NCBI GenBank assembly: GCA_038225555.1
Contig: JBBRRB010000003.1
Location: 124,001 to 188,000 of the forward strand
DNA from: JANXQZ01 sp038225555
Lineage (GTDB): Bacteria; Acidobacteriota; Terriglobia; Bryobacterales; Bryobacteraceae
DNA length: 64,000 nucleotides
Direction of reading: 5' to 3'
In this document: piece by piece, positions 34,741 to 43,348 of the stretch
How the letters are laid out: every line of letters begins with the position of its first letter
How positions within the stretch are numbered: position 1 is the stretch's first letter
Notes under the pieces: model-generated
Told to the model about the DNA's origin: nothing
Database searches by the model: none
Seen by the model: the letters and a program-made list of their open reading frames with translations, nothing else
Program-made: the position numbers and the translations under genes

Positions 34741-34787
34741 CTCCCACGCTGTTCTTGATTCCCTGAATTAGTCATAAAGGATTCCCA

Positions 34788-35786
34788 GTGGGTAGAGAAG
34801 AAAGAAAAATCAAAAAACATTTGCAGCAGCACGAGCAGGACGAAGTCCGGAAGCTCGCCAAAAAAAAGAAGGCAGGCGGGAAACGCGTACCCGAAGTTTC
34901 GGATGCCACCGCCTCTGGCCTTGTCATCGAAACAGGCGCCGGCCGTTGCGTGGTGCGGACGGAAGGGAGCGATTTGAAATGCCGCTCGCGACTCGACATC
35001 GCGGTAGGCGATCGCGTCATGTACTCCCCCGAGCGGAGGCAAGTGGAGAAAATACTCCCGCGCGCCACCGTGCTCTCGCGTCCCGATCCGCATAACCCCA
35101 GGCTGGAGCGCGTCATCGCCGCCAATATCGACATCGTGGCCAACGTGGTATCGCTCAAATCGCCACCCCTGAGCCTGGGCCTGATCGACCGCTACCTGAT
35201 CGCCATCGAGCAGTCCGGCGCTCAGCCGCTCATCTGCGTCAACAAAATCGATTTGATCGAACCTGGCGAGGACTTCGCGTCCGTTCTCCAGCCTTACGCC
35301 GAGATCGGGGTCCCGGTGATTCAATGTTCGGCAGCGCGAGGGATCGGTCTGGATCCGCTACGCGCCGCGCTTGCCGGCAAGCTGTGCGTCTTCACGGGAC
35401 ATAGCGGCGTCGGAAAATCATCGCTGCTAAACGCGCTGAACCCGGAGTTCGAAGCCGTCACCGGAGACGTGAGCGCAAGCTATAACAAGGGCCGGCACAC
35501 GACCACCGGCTCGAAGCTGTACGAACTGGCCAACGGCGCAGTGATCATCGACACGCCGGGCATCCGCGAACTGGGTCTCTGGAACGTGTCGCTGGCCGAG
35601 GTGCGGCACTACTTCCATGAGTTCGACGACTTCGCTCAGGGCTGCGCCTTTTCCGACTGCACGCATACTCACGAGCCGCGCTGCGCCGTGAAGGCGGCCG
35701 TGGAAGCGGGACAAATCGCGAACGTCCGCTACAACTCCTACCTGCGCATCAGCTCTTCGTCCGACGGAGACGCAGAGCAGCAGTGA
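34788..35786 (+). CDS. rsgA: Ribosome small-subunit-dependent GTPase A
   Basis: Circularly permuted GTPase that checks late 30S ribosome maturation, 332 residues. The OB-fold is in residues about 40-95, then the permuted motifs: G4 NKID at 152-155, G1 GHSGVGKSS at 204-212, and G3 DTPG at 255-258. The zinc site uses C286, C291, nearby His and C299. The N-terminal 35 residues are strongly basic. The start is GTG, with AAAGG seven bases upstream. Its 3' end overlaps the HNH gene tail to tail by 38 nt. Confidence 0.94.
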   Translation: MGREERKIKKHLQQHEQDEVRKLAKKKKAGGKRVPEVSDATASGLVIETGAGRCVVRTEGSDLKCRSRLDIAVGDRVMYSPERRQVEKILPRATVLSRPDPHNPRLERVIAANIDIVANVVSLKSPPLSLGLIDRYLIAIEQSGAQPLICVNKIDLIEPGEDFASVLQPYAEIGVPVIQCSAARGIGLDPLRAALAGKLCVFTGHSGVGKSSLLNALNPEFEAVTGDVSASYNKGRHTTTGSKLYELANGAVIIDTPGIRELGLWNVSLAEVRHYFHEFDDFAQGCAFSDCTHTHEPRCAVKAAVEAGQIANVRYNSYLRISSSSDGDAEQQ

Positions 35787-36210
35787 CGGTCCGGTGACAC
35801 TTTAAACATAGAGTACGGAGGTTTGAGAGGTCGCATTCTCCGCCTCCCTCCACTACCGGAACGATATGGTCCGCGTCCCACAGGCTCTGGCGCGAGCGGG
35901 GTTTTACGCCCCAATCCGCCAGGGACTTGGCGCGCCCAGTCCCCCGCAGGCGCTTGATGTGAATCCACGCAGCCAGGCAATCGGTCCGGCAAATCGCGCA
36001 TACGCCTTTGTCGCGGGCCAGCACTTTCTCGCGGACATACCCGGGATTGGTCCGAAGTTTCCATTCCTCAACGCAGAATTCGGAGCAAAAGGTGAACCTG
36101 CGCGGCGGGACTTCAAGATCGCACCAGCGGCAGAGTGAACGGCCGTTATCGCCTTTGGGGAGTGAGCCGCGGCTAACCCAACCGCCCGCCATCGCGCGCG
36201 AGGTGCTCAT
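35749..36210 (-). CDS. HNH endonuclease-like protein with Cys4 zinc finger
   Basis: 153-residue protein with an N-terminal zinc finger (CRWCDLE...FCSEFC, about 27-46) and a C-terminal HNH domain (CAICRTDC and DADHIVPVVEGGGECDLSNL...CLKCH, about 70-140). HNH domains cut DNA or RNA in repair, restriction or mobile elements; nothing here points to mobility. It overlaps the HIT gene by ATGA, so both are probably co-translated, and its 3' end runs 38 nt into rsgA on the other strand. Target unknown. Confidence 0.8.
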   Translation of the reverse strand: MSTSRAMAGGWVSRGSLPKGDNGRSLCRWCDLEVPPRRFTFCSEFCVEEWKLRTNPGYVREKVLARDKGVCAICRTDCLAAWIHIKRLRGTGRAKSLADWGVKPRSRQSLWDADHIVPVVEGGGECDLSNLRTLCLKCHRTVTAALRLRRTKS

Positions 36211-36620
36211 TTCTTTAAGTAATCCTGCAAACGCCGCCGCACCTCTTCCATCTCTTCGTCATGCTTATAAAGATTGCGGGGCCAAAAAAATCCCTTGAGC
36301 CCATCCTTCTTGCGCCGCGGAACCACGTGCACGTGCAGGTGCGGCACGCTCTGGCTCACGCGATTGTTGATCCCCACGAACGAACCCTCTGCCCCAAGCG
36401 CTTCTTCCACTGCCTTCGAGAGCATCCGCGCATTCGCAAACAAGGGCCCCACCAGTGCCGGCGGCAGATCCGCCAGCGTTTCCACATGCAGCCTCGGAAC
36501 CAGCAGGCAATGTCCTGGGAAAAGAGGCCTGTTATCCAGAAACACAAGCGAGTGTTCGTCCTCCCACACTACGGAAGCTGGAATGGACCCGGCCACGATC
36601 CCGCAGAAAATACAATTCAT
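36207..36620 (-). CDS. HIT family hydrolase
   Basis: Histidine-triad nucleotide-binding protein, 137 residues; such enzymes hydrolyse AMP-N or Ap4A-type bonds. The N-terminal zinc Cys pair is in CIFCGI and the catalytic triad in HLHVHVVPR near residue 96. The start is the ATG giving MNCIFCGI; a longer frame adds 13 unlikely residues. It overlaps the HNH gene by four bases. Confidence 0.88.
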   Translation of the reverse strand: MNCIFCGIVAGSIPASVVWEDEHSLVFLDNRPLFPGHCLLVPRLHVETLADLPPALVGPLFANARMLSKAVEEALGAEGSFVGINNRVSQSVPHLHVHVVPRRKKDGLKGFFWPRNLYKHDEEMEEVRRRLQDYLKK

Positions 36621-36807
36621 CGGCGCTCGAAAAAGAAGTAATCTTTCTTCACGACCCACATTCTAACAGCCGTGCGACGTGAGGTAATAATGGAGTTATG
36701 GCACGTCTCGAAGACGCCGGGGTCGGCCACGTAACGCCTGGACCAAGGCGTAGCTGCTATAAACTAATTTTGAATTGAAAACTGTTGCTTCCTGGGAGGA
36801 AAGGATC

Positions 36808-37050
36808 ATGGTGAATTGTCCAAGCTGCGACGCGGCCATCGATGTCGAAGAAGAGGATCTGGACGAGGGCGACACACTGGCGTGCGATGAGTGCGGAGTT
36901 ACCCTGAAGGTGGCAACCCTCACGCCCCTGGAAGTTGTGGTCGCGAAAGACGAAGAAGACGACGAAGACGACGAAGACGACGATTTTGACGAAGATGAGG
37001 ATGAAGACGACGAGGACGAGGAGGAAGAAGAAGACGAGGATTGGAAGTAG
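36808..37050 (+). CDS. LysW-like zinc-ribbon protein with long acidic tail
   Basis: 80-residue protein. Residues 1-45 match LysW/ArgW amino-group carrier proteins: CPSC and CDEC zinc knuckles followed by GVTLKVATLTPLEVV. The remaining ~35 residues are almost only Asp and Glu. LysW proteins end EDWGE, and the terminal Glu carries the substrate; here the end is DWK, so classical carrier chemistry seems impossible as it stands. A strong GGAGGAAAGG site precedes the ATG. It heads a tight + strand operon of secreted and thioredoxin-fold proteins, not lysine or arginine genes. It could be a metal or protein-binding acidic factor. Confidence 0.7.
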   Translation: MVNCPSCDAAIDVEEEDLDEGDTLACDECGVTLKVATLTPLEVVVAKDEEDDEDDEDDDFDEDEDEDDEDEEEEEDEDWK

Positions 37051-37057
37051 TCTGGTC

Positions 37058-37414
37058 ATGCTCGCCCTCCTGCTTGCACCCGCGGCGGGGGCGGACAAGA
37101 AAAAGGCTGCGGAAGCCCAGCCGTATGGGCAGATCGGAGTAACCGTATTCCGGGAACCCGGTTTTGCTCTTCCCGGGGCGGAGGTCACGTTGACCGCGAA
37201 TCCAGAGAACGGAGGCGATCCTCCGAAGCTCAAGAAGCTGAAGGGCAATGTCGACAATCGGGGCGAACTAGTCTTTCGGGTCCCGGTCTCAGCCATGCGT
37301 TATACCGTACGGGCCGAGAGCAAAGGATTCATTCCACAAGAGAAAGCCGTTTTAATGGAAGGCGAGCAGCGGATGGACGCAACTTTCCTCCTGGCGCCCG
37401 AATCGAAGGAGTGA
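37058..37414 (+). CDS. Secreted carboxypeptidase-regulatory-like beta-sandwich protein
   Basis: 118-residue predicted secreted protein. A short signal peptide (MLALLLAPAAGA) precedes a lysine-rich linker and one beta-sandwich of the CarboxypepD_reg/transthyretin-like type: GQIGVTVFREPGFALPGAEV, then a DNRGELVFRVP turn and ESKGFIPQEKAVLM. The ATG is 7 nt after the stop of the LysW-like gene. Such domains bind carbohydrates or act as adhesive spacers; no enzyme motif is seen. Confidence 0.65.
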   Translation: MLALLLAPAAGADKKKAAEAQPYGQIGVTVFREPGFALPGAEVTLTANPENGGDPPKLKKLKGNVDNRGELVFRVPVSAMRYTVRAESKGFIPQEKAVLMEGEQRMDATFLLAPESKE

Positions 37415-37423
37415 AGGTGTAAA

Positions 37424-37771
37424 ATGAGGCGATTTGCAGTATTCTTCGCGCTAGTGGCGGTATTGTCGCTGGCTGTTGGGCTGAATGCGCAGAATAAGAA
37501 CGAAGATCCGAATACTCGGTCTGTTCAGGGCGTGGTTACGGATGGGGCCGCTAAGCCCATTGAAGGTGCTGTCGTTCAGCTAAAAGATACCAAGACTCTT
37601 CAGATTCGGTCGTTCTACACTCAAGCTGATGGAACTTATCATTTCGCCGGACTCAGCACCAACGTCGACTACGAGGTAAAGGCCGACCACAACGGCTCGG
37701 AAAGCGGCTCGAAAAACCTGAGCGTTTTCGACAGCCGCAAGATCGCTACCATCAACTTAAAGCTGAAATGA
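37424..37771 (+). CDS. Secreted carboxypeptidase-regulatory-like protein
   Basis: 115-residue protein with a signal peptide (about residues 1-22, ending NAQ) and one CarboxypepD_reg domain: SVQGVVTDGAAKPIEGAVVQ, then TQADGTYHFAGLSTNVDYEV and a C-terminal strand ATINLKLK. It is similar in fold to the preceding gene and 9 nt after it, and its last bases overlap the redoxin gene (ATGA). Probably periplasmic or surface-exposed. No active site is visible. Confidence 0.72.
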   Translation: MRRFAVFFALVAVLSLAVGLNAQNKNEDPNTRSVQGVVTDGAAKPIEGAVVQLKDTKTLQIRSFYTQADGTYHFAGLSTNVDYEVKADHNGSESGSKNLSVFDSRKIATINLKLK

Positions 37772-38310
37772 AATGCGCCCTATTTTTGTGCGCGGCTCTC
37801 GCCTATGGGCAAGTCGGAGATTTTGAGGTCCAAGACCTGAATGGCCGCGCTGTTTCGTTCAACTCGCAGCGCGGTCATGTCACCGTGGTTACGTTCATCT
37901 CCACCATCTGCCCCGTCTCGAACGCGTACAACGACCGCATGACCGCTGTTTATAAAGACTACAGCGCCAAAGGGGTCAAGTTTTTGTTTGTAAATGCCAA
38001 CAGAAACGAGTCTGCCAAGGAAATTGTCGAACATGCCAAGTCGGTCGGATTCCCTTTTCCCGTCTACCTCGATTCCAAGGGGCAGGCCGCCGATCTGTTC
38101 GATGCCCAAGTGACTCCTCAAAGCTTCGTGATCGATTCTGCCGGAAACGTGATTTACCGGGGCCAGATCGACGATAATCGCAACGAAGCACGTGTGGGCC
38201 GAAAGTCTCTCCGCCTGGCGCTCGATTCAATGTTGGCCGGAAAGCCGGTGGCGGTGAAGGAAACCAAGGCATTCGGCTGCACCATCAAACGATCGAAGAG
38301 GACTACATAA
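37768..38310 (+). CDS. Secreted AhpC/TSA-type redoxin
   Basis: 180-residue thioredoxin-fold protein with a short signal peptide ending near AYGQ. The active-site region is TFISTICPVSNAYNDRM with a single CPxx cysteine, as in redoxin-domain proteins of Acidobacteria and Planctomycetes; a further Cys lies near the C-terminus (FGCTIKR). It contains the cis-Pro loop VTPQSFVIDSAGNV. It may reduce peroxides or handle thiols in the periplasm. It shares one base with the next gene's ATG (TAATG). Confidence 0.78.
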   Translation: MKCALFLCAALAYGQVGDFEVQDLNGRAVSFNSQRGHVTVVTFISTICPVSNAYNDRMTAVYKDYSAKGVKFLFVNANRNESAKEIVEHAKSVGFPFPVYLDSKGQAADLFDAQVTPQSFVIDSAGNVIYRGQIDDNRNEARVGRKSLRLALDSMLAGKPVAVKETKAFGCTIKRSKRTT

Positions 38311-38753
38311 TGATACCGATCCTGCTGTTCCTAGCCGCGATGCTGCCCGTGAATGAGCAAGGCTTTCAAAAGATGGTCGGAGCCCATTCCGGCAAGGTTG
38401 TCTTATATAACTTCTGGGCTACCTATTGCGTGCCGTGCCGCGCAGAGATGCCTGAGCTCGTCAAGCTTCAAGCCAAGCTGAAATCGCGCGGCTTTGAATT
38501 GGTATTCATCTCCGCCGACGAGCCTGAGCAGGAAGCCGCGGCCGAAAAGCTATTTCAGAAGACGAACGCGCCCGGACCGGCGTACCGCAAACAGGCCAAT
38601 GATGATGATCAGTTCATCAACGCGATCGATCCTAAGTGGAGCGGCGCCCTTCCCGCCCTCTTCCTGTATGACCGGAAAGGTCACAAGGTGCGCTCGTATT
38701 TTGGAGAAACGGATACGAAGATCCTGGAAACCGCAATCTTGAAGTTGCTCTAG
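38310..38753 (+). CDS. TlpA-like thioredoxin
   Basis: 147-residue thioredoxin-fold protein with an N-terminal hydrophobic segment that could be a signal peptide or anchor. The active site is FWATYCVPCRAEMP (CVPC) near residue 38 and the cis-Pro loop is in ALPALFLYD. TlpA-like proteins reduce or oxidise thiols in the periplasm. It is translationally coupled to the redoxin gene, so the two probably act as a reductant-peroxidase pair. It is the last gene of the five-gene operon and convergent with coaD. Confidence 0.85.
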   Translation: MIPILLFLAAMLPVNEQGFQKMVGAHSGKVVLYNFWATYCVPCRAEMPELVKLQAKLKSRGFELVFISADEPEQEAAAEKLFQKTNAPGPAYRKQANDDDQFINAIDPKWSGALPALFLYDRKGHKVRSYFGETDTKILETAILKLL

Positions 38754-38756
38754 TTT

Positions 38757-39251
38757 TTACTTCAACAGCAAACGTTCTTTCAGCCGATCCTCAACCGGCA
38801 CCGGCACCAGCCCTGAAATATTCCCGCCGAGTTTAATAACTTCTTTCACCAGCCGCGAGCTAATGAACGAATAAGCCTCGCCCGCCATCAAAAAGACCGT
38901 CTCAATCCGAGGATTCAGCCGCCGATTCATCAGCGCCATTTGCAATTCGTACTCATAATCCGACACAGCGCGAATCCCCCGCAGAAGCACCGTCGCCCCG
39001 CTGCGGGCTGCGAAATCGACCAGCAACCCGTCAAACGTCCCCACCTCGACATTAGGAAACCCGCGTGAGACCTGCCGCAGCATCTCCATGCGTTCTTCCA
39101 AATTGAACAGAGTCAGCTTCTCTTCATTTCGAAGAATGGCCACGATCAGCTTATCCACCAACCGCGAGCCTCGCTCAATTAGATCGAGATGACCATTGGT
39201 GATCGGATCGAACGAACCCGGGTAGATCCCAACTACGCTCTTGGTCGTCAC
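38757..39251 (-). CDS. coaD: Phosphopantetheine adenylyltransferase
   Basis: Transfers AMP from ATP to 4'-phosphopantetheine, the penultimate step of coenzyme A synthesis. It has 164 residues, the normal length. The nucleotidyltransferase motif GIYPGSFDPITNGHLD is near residue 8 and the RGIRAVSDYEYELQMALMN segment near residue 90; the ISSRLVKEV motif completes the ATP site. It starts with GTG overlapping the penicillin acylase stop (GTGA), an unusual partner. Confidence 0.96.
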   Translation of the reverse strand: MTTKSVVGIYPGSFDPITNGHLDLIERGSRLVDKLIVAILRNEEKLTLFNLEERMEMLRQVSRGFPNVEVGTFDGLLVDFAARSGATVLLRGIRAVSDYEYELQMALMNRRLNPRIETVFLMAGEAYSFISSRLVKEVIKLGGNISGLVPVPVEDRLKERLLLK

Positions 39252-41344
39252 CTATCTCCGGGATGGTAGCTTTTCTCGGAGTTGGCCTTGATCTCATCCA
39301 GCGTAAACCACGCGGGCTTGAACTCGCGCTTAGCGTAAAGCTTCGCCTGATCGAAGTAGTGCGGCGATTCCGGATCGGCGTTCTCTCCGAACACAAGCAC
39401 GGACCTGGCTTGCACCTTGGGACCAAAATCAACCACGCTGATAAAAGAGTGCCCAGCCACGCCATACCTGCGCTTCTGGCCCTTCTCCGGCCGCGCATAG
39501 AAGTTGAACACGATACCCAGATCTCCAGGCGCTCCCGCCACTGGCAGGCTCATGCGCTCGTCGGAAAAAGCTTCCTCGCCGCCTGTGTGAGTGCGCTGCA
39601 GCCGATTGATGTCGCCCCATGGAACTCTCCATGTGTTCCAGGTTTTCTCCAGGTCCGTGACGACTTCTTCCAGCGCTCCCACCGAGTCCTTCGCATTCTT
39701 AGGTTTGGGAATCACCGCCGTTCCGTACTCTTTCTCGTACCACAGGGTGAACAGCGTCATGCCGACTGAATCCACCGTCGCCCGTTGATCCCACAAACGC
39801 AGTTCTTCCACCGCCCTCCCTATCTTCGCTGCGCGCCCTGAATCGGATACCTTGAGCGCCGCCCAGTCTTCGAAGAGCTTCGGAAGCCGATCGCCTGCCT
39901 CAATCACGGCCGTGTCGAAACCGGCATGCGCCCATTGGTCATACGAAAATTTCGAGTGGTTGTACAGAATCCGCCGCGAGATCCGAGCCCGCGCGGTATC
40001 TCCTTCTCCCACCATGTACTTCGGAAAGTTGGCAGGATCGGGGTTGTCATCCACCGTCGTCGTGAATGGAGTGGAATTGCAGTTCTGCGTAAAATTGGAC
40101 TTAGGATTCGTAACCTGCGGAAGTTCGGATAGTTCGTGATATCCGTGCCACTCGGTTTCAGATCTGCTGCCATCCACCGGTTTCAGCCAGTCAAATTTCT
40201 GCGAGCGCTTTGGTACTGACCCGTTGTAGACATAGAAGATGTTTCCATCCCGATCCGCGTACATCGTGTTGAACATCGGAATGGCTACCGCCGACATCGC
40301 GTGCTTGAACTCCACCAGGTTATGCGCCTTGCTCATCGCATACCACTCTTCCATCTGACCGCCCTCTTCAAAGCGCGCCAACCGAACTGCCAAATCCTTG
40401 CCATTGCGCCGCGCCAGAATAGGACCGTGATGCGTTTTTCGGAACGTGAACTTGCGCGTTTCGATCCCCGACGCTGTCTTGATCCCTATCGTATCGCTCC
40501 ATTGCGTCGCCTGGCGGTACCCGCCGTCGTAGCGATAGGAGAGTGGTTCGGAAGGTTTATCGAAGGTCTCTTCGTAGATGTCGAACACGTCCGGCCGGTT
40601 CACAGTGTGGCTCCATCCCAGCGCTTCGTTATGCCCGAGGGTGGGGAAGCCAGAGCCGAAGAATGAAGCGCCCGACATGTTCCAGCCCTCATCGCTGTGA
40701 ACGTGCCCCTCGTACCACTGGCCAGCCCCAAAGAAAGGCTGGTGCGGATTGATGAAGAGCATGGCATGGCCGGTTGCGCTCTTGGCGGGCATGATCGCCC
40801 ACATGTTGGAGCCTTGCGAATCGGTCACCGCCGGCATCTCGTCTCCCCGGATTCCGGTCTGCTTCAAAATGAATAGTTGATACAACGCATACCGCCCGAA
40901 GGCGTACACATGCCACGGTTCAAAATGTGTAATCAACCTCGGCTTCCCATGCCCGTTATGTTCAATGTAATAGTTGATTCCGTCTGCGAAGGCCGTGGCC
41001 AGTTCACGTGCTCGCGGACTGGTCCTCTCGAACTCCGCCTTGGAAAGCCGGGGGATTTCCAATGCTCGAACCGTCTTATCGTCATCCAGCCCCTTTTCAC
41101 CGTAGACCTCGGCCGCCCGCCCGATCGCACGCAGATAGCTCTCCTCGATCTGCCAGAAGTTATCCTCGGCCTGTGCGTAGGCGTAACCGAAAACACAGCT
41201 TGCGTCCGTTGGCCCAAAGACGTGCGGAACTCCGTAGGTGTCGCGGTAAATCGTGACGGATCGCGCGATCTGCTTCGATCCGCAAAGTCCGGGAAGGGCG
41301 AAAACAAACAACAGGGGAAAGAGAAGTAGCGTTCGGCGTGGCAC
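39248..41344 (-). CDS. Penicillin acylase family (S45) hydrolase
   Basis: Secreted N-terminal-nucleophile hydrolase, 698 residues, made as a precursor. A signal peptide spans residues 1-22. Autocleavage is expected between Gly178 and Ser179 in DSQGSNMWAI, where Ser179 becomes the nucleophile of the beta chain; YGVPHVFG at about 37 is the family N-terminal motif. Members hydrolyse amides such as penicillins or acyl-homoserine lactones. Substrate unknown. It ends overlapping the coaD start. Confidence 0.92.
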   Translation of the reverse strand: MPRRTLLLFPLLFVFALPGLCGSKQIARSVTIYRDTYGVPHVFGPTDASCVFGYAYAQAEDNFWQIEESYLRAIGRAAEVYGEKGLDDDKTVRALEIPRLSKAEFERTSPRARELATAFADGINYYIEHNGHGKPRLITHFEPWHVYAFGRYALYQLFILKQTGIRGDEMPAVTDSQGSNMWAIMPAKSATGHAMLFINPHQPFFGAGQWYEGHVHSDEGWNMSGASFFGSGFPTLGHNEALGWSHTVNRPDVFDIYEETFDKPSEPLSYRYDGGYRQATQWSDTIGIKTASGIETRKFTFRKTHHGPILARRNGKDLAVRLARFEEGGQMEEWYAMSKAHNLVEFKHAMSAVAIPMFNTMYADRDGNIFYVYNGSVPKRSQKFDWLKPVDGSRSETEWHGYHELSELPQVTNPKSNFTQNCNSTPFTTTVDDNPDPANFPKYMVGEGDTARARISRRILYNHSKFSYDQWAHAGFDTAVIEAGDRLPKLFEDWAALKVSDSGRAAKIGRAVEELRLWDQRATVDSVGMTLFTLWYEKEYGTAVIPKPKNAKDSVGALEEVVTDLEKTWNTWRVPWGDINRLQRTHTGGEEAFSDERMSLPVAGAPGDLGIVFNFYARPEKGQKRRYGVAGHSFISVVDFGPKVQARSVLVFGENADPESPHYFDQAKLYAKREFKPAWFTLDEIKANSEKSYHPGDR

Positions 41345-41380
41345 TGGTCGAGTAGTTTATCAGATCGAAGGCAGGCGGTA

Positions 41381-43303
41381 TTACGGCATGCCGATCTTCT
41401 GCATCAAGTCCGCAAATCGCGGATCGGACCAATAAGGCTTATACAAGGAATCAGTGTTGGTAAACATCAGCATGCCGTCGCGTTCCTGGTAAGCCTTCTC
41501 CAACCATCGGATCGATTGCTCCCGCTGACCCAGCACGGCGTAGACGTTTGCGATTGCGGTAGGCCTGACGTAGACGCCGTTGGCCGGTCGCTCCCAGGGG
41601 CGCACCGTCGCCAGCGCTTCCGCAGACTTGCCCTGCAAGGCCTGGCCTAACCCGCGGATCAATTCAATCCGGGATGAAATGCCTTCGCCTCGCGCTTTAT
41701 CGAGTTCTTCATAGAACTCCTTGAACATCCTCTTGTGCGTGTACACTTCCGCCAGGCACATGTGAGCCTCAAAGAAGCCCGGATCGAGTTCCAACGCTTT
41801 CTTGTAGTAAAGAATGGCCTGATCGTCCTTTCCATACATCTGGTAAGTCAGACCGAGATAAGTGTTCGCCGCCAGCGACAGCGGATCCAAATCGCGAGCG
41901 ATCTTCATCTCGCGAATGGCTTCCGGCAGCTTCTTGAAGGGGGCCAAATACGCGATCCCATATCCGAAATGTCCATCGCTGAGGCCGGGATTCAACTCAA
42001 TCGCACGCCGGAATTCACGTTCCGCCCCTGTCAAGTCGAAATCGTAAAGAGCCTTGACATAGCCCATTGAAACGTGAGCGGCAGCCAGCGAGTCGTCTAG
42101 CTGAATCGCCTTGAGAGCGGCTGCCCGAGCTTTCGGCATAGCCTCGGTTGGACGCAGGGCGCTGAAAAAGCCGAGCCAGCAGTACGAATCGGCGAGGCCA
42201 GCGTAAGCGGGCGCATAGCTTGGATCCCTTGCGATGGCCTGCTCGAAATAATGCTGAGCCTTCTCGGCACCTTCGGTGCGCCAACGGCTCCAGTGGTAAC
42301 GCCCTTTGAGATACAGGTCGTAGGTCTCTAGGTTTTCTGGCTTGGGACGAACGGTACTTCGCTGCGAGCCAAGTTTCACCTGCAGGGTATTCACGATCGC
42401 ATGCGAAATTTCGTCCTGCACCGAGAAGACGTCGGGCAGTTCGCGTTCGTACGTATCGGACCACAGATGGTAGCCATCGGCAACGCTGTTCAACTGAGCC
42501 GTCACTCGCAGCTTGTTGCCAAATTTTCGCACGCTGCCTTCTAATACCGCCCCGACGTTCAGCTTCTTTCCGATCTCTCGAATATCCTGCTGCTTCCCCT
42601 TGAACGCAAATGAAGAAGTGCGCGCGACCACGCGAAAACCATCCAGCTTGGTGAGCGCGTCTATAATTTCCTCGGTCATGCCGTCGCAAAAATACTCTTG
42701 ATCGTGCTGAGGGCTCAGATCCTCGAAAGGCAGCACGGCGATGGACGATAGATCCGCTGACCTTCCAGCGCGACCGCTTTTGCGCACGGCAAACCACACC
42801 GACCCGGCCAGAATCAGCGCGATCAGTAAGCCGATCGCGATCTTTTCCCGATTGAGCCGGTTCGGCTCCGCAATGAAGCTCGCCACATCCGCAGGCGCGG
42901 TCTCCACCGGTTCTTCCCGCAGCCGAAAGACCGGAACGTACCCGCCTTTCGGCATGTCGATGCATACCCGGTCTTCACGCCCTTCGGTTTCGTAATATTC
43001 CTTGATGCGAGCTCTTAGCTTGACCGCTTCGGTGCGAACCACCGCGTCGATCCTGGGGTCGTAGGTCGGTTTGCGTCCGAAAACCTCAATGCCAAGCATT
43101 GTCTCTTTCAGTTTGTCGGTTTGACCTTCCAGCGTGGTGTCCACTACGTAGCGGAGGAAACGGGTGAGCCGGTCGGCGTTCACGAAACCGGGGCTTGCGA
43201 GGAGCTTGTCGAGTGCCGCGCGAATTTGCTCGACCGGAATCTCGGGACTGGCTACAGCTTGGCCCCTGACGTTCTGTTCGCCTGATTCGGTTGCCGATCT
43301 CAT
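41381..43303 (-). CDS. TPR protein with FlgO-like domain and membrane segment
   Basis: 640-residue membrane-anchored protein with an architecture frequent in Acidobacteria. A cytoplasmic N-terminal domain (about 25-125; FGRKPTYDPRIDAVVRTEAV) is followed by one transmembrane helix near 155-172. A FlgO/TolB-N-like domain is next (SIAVLPFEDLSPQHDQEYFC, YHLWSDTYERELPD), then six or more tetratricopeptide repeats. Probable role: sensing or scaffolding, possibly with a DNA-binding N-terminal part, as related domains occur in regulators. No catalytic motif. Alone on its strand between penicillin acylase and ruvA. Confidence 0.83.
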   Translation of the reverse strand: MRSATESGEQNVRGQAVASPEIPVEQIRAALDKLLASPGFVNADRLTRFLRYVVDTTLEGQTDKLKETMLGIEVFGRKPTYDPRIDAVVRTEAVKLRARIKEYYETEGREDRVCIDMPKGGYVPVFRLREEPVETAPADVASFIAEPNRLNREKIAIGLLIALILAGSVWFAVRKSGRAGRSADLSSIAVLPFEDLSPQHDQEYFCDGMTEEIIDALTKLDGFRVVARTSSFAFKGKQQDIREIGKKLNVGAVLEGSVRKFGNKLRVTAQLNSVADGYHLWSDTYERELPDVFSVQDEISHAIVNTLQVKLGSQRSTVRPKPENLETYDLYLKGRYHWSRWRTEGAEKAQHYFEQAIARDPSYAPAYAGLADSYCWLGFFSALRPTEAMPKARAAALKAIQLDDSLAAAHVSMGYVKALYDFDLTGAEREFRRAIELNPGLSDGHFGYGIAYLAPFKKLPEAIREMKIARDLDPLSLAANTYLGLTYQMYGKDDQAILYYKKALELDPGFFEAHMCLAEVYTHKRMFKEFYEELDKARGEGISSRIELIRGLGQALQGKSAEALATVRPWERPANGVYVRPTAIANVYAVLGQREQSIRWLEKAYQERDGMLMFTNTDSLYKPYWSDPRFADLMQKIGMP

Positions 43304-43348
43304 GCAGCCTCTGTCAGCTACGCAGGCTTGCTGACGATTGTTCCCCCA

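Noticed and set aside
36734..36751. Small palindrome ACGCCT-GGACCA-AGGCGT before the LysW-like gene
   Set aside because: Only a 6-bp stem, without T-run or matching promoter geometry; could be an operator but nothing supports it.
36660..36800. Short + strand frame starting MARLEDAG
   Set aside because: 26 codons, no ribosome site, no conserved pattern.
42015..42965. Long arginine-rich open frame in the TPR gene region
   Set aside because: It is an alternate-frame shadow of the TPR protein; the reading is basic and lacks domains.
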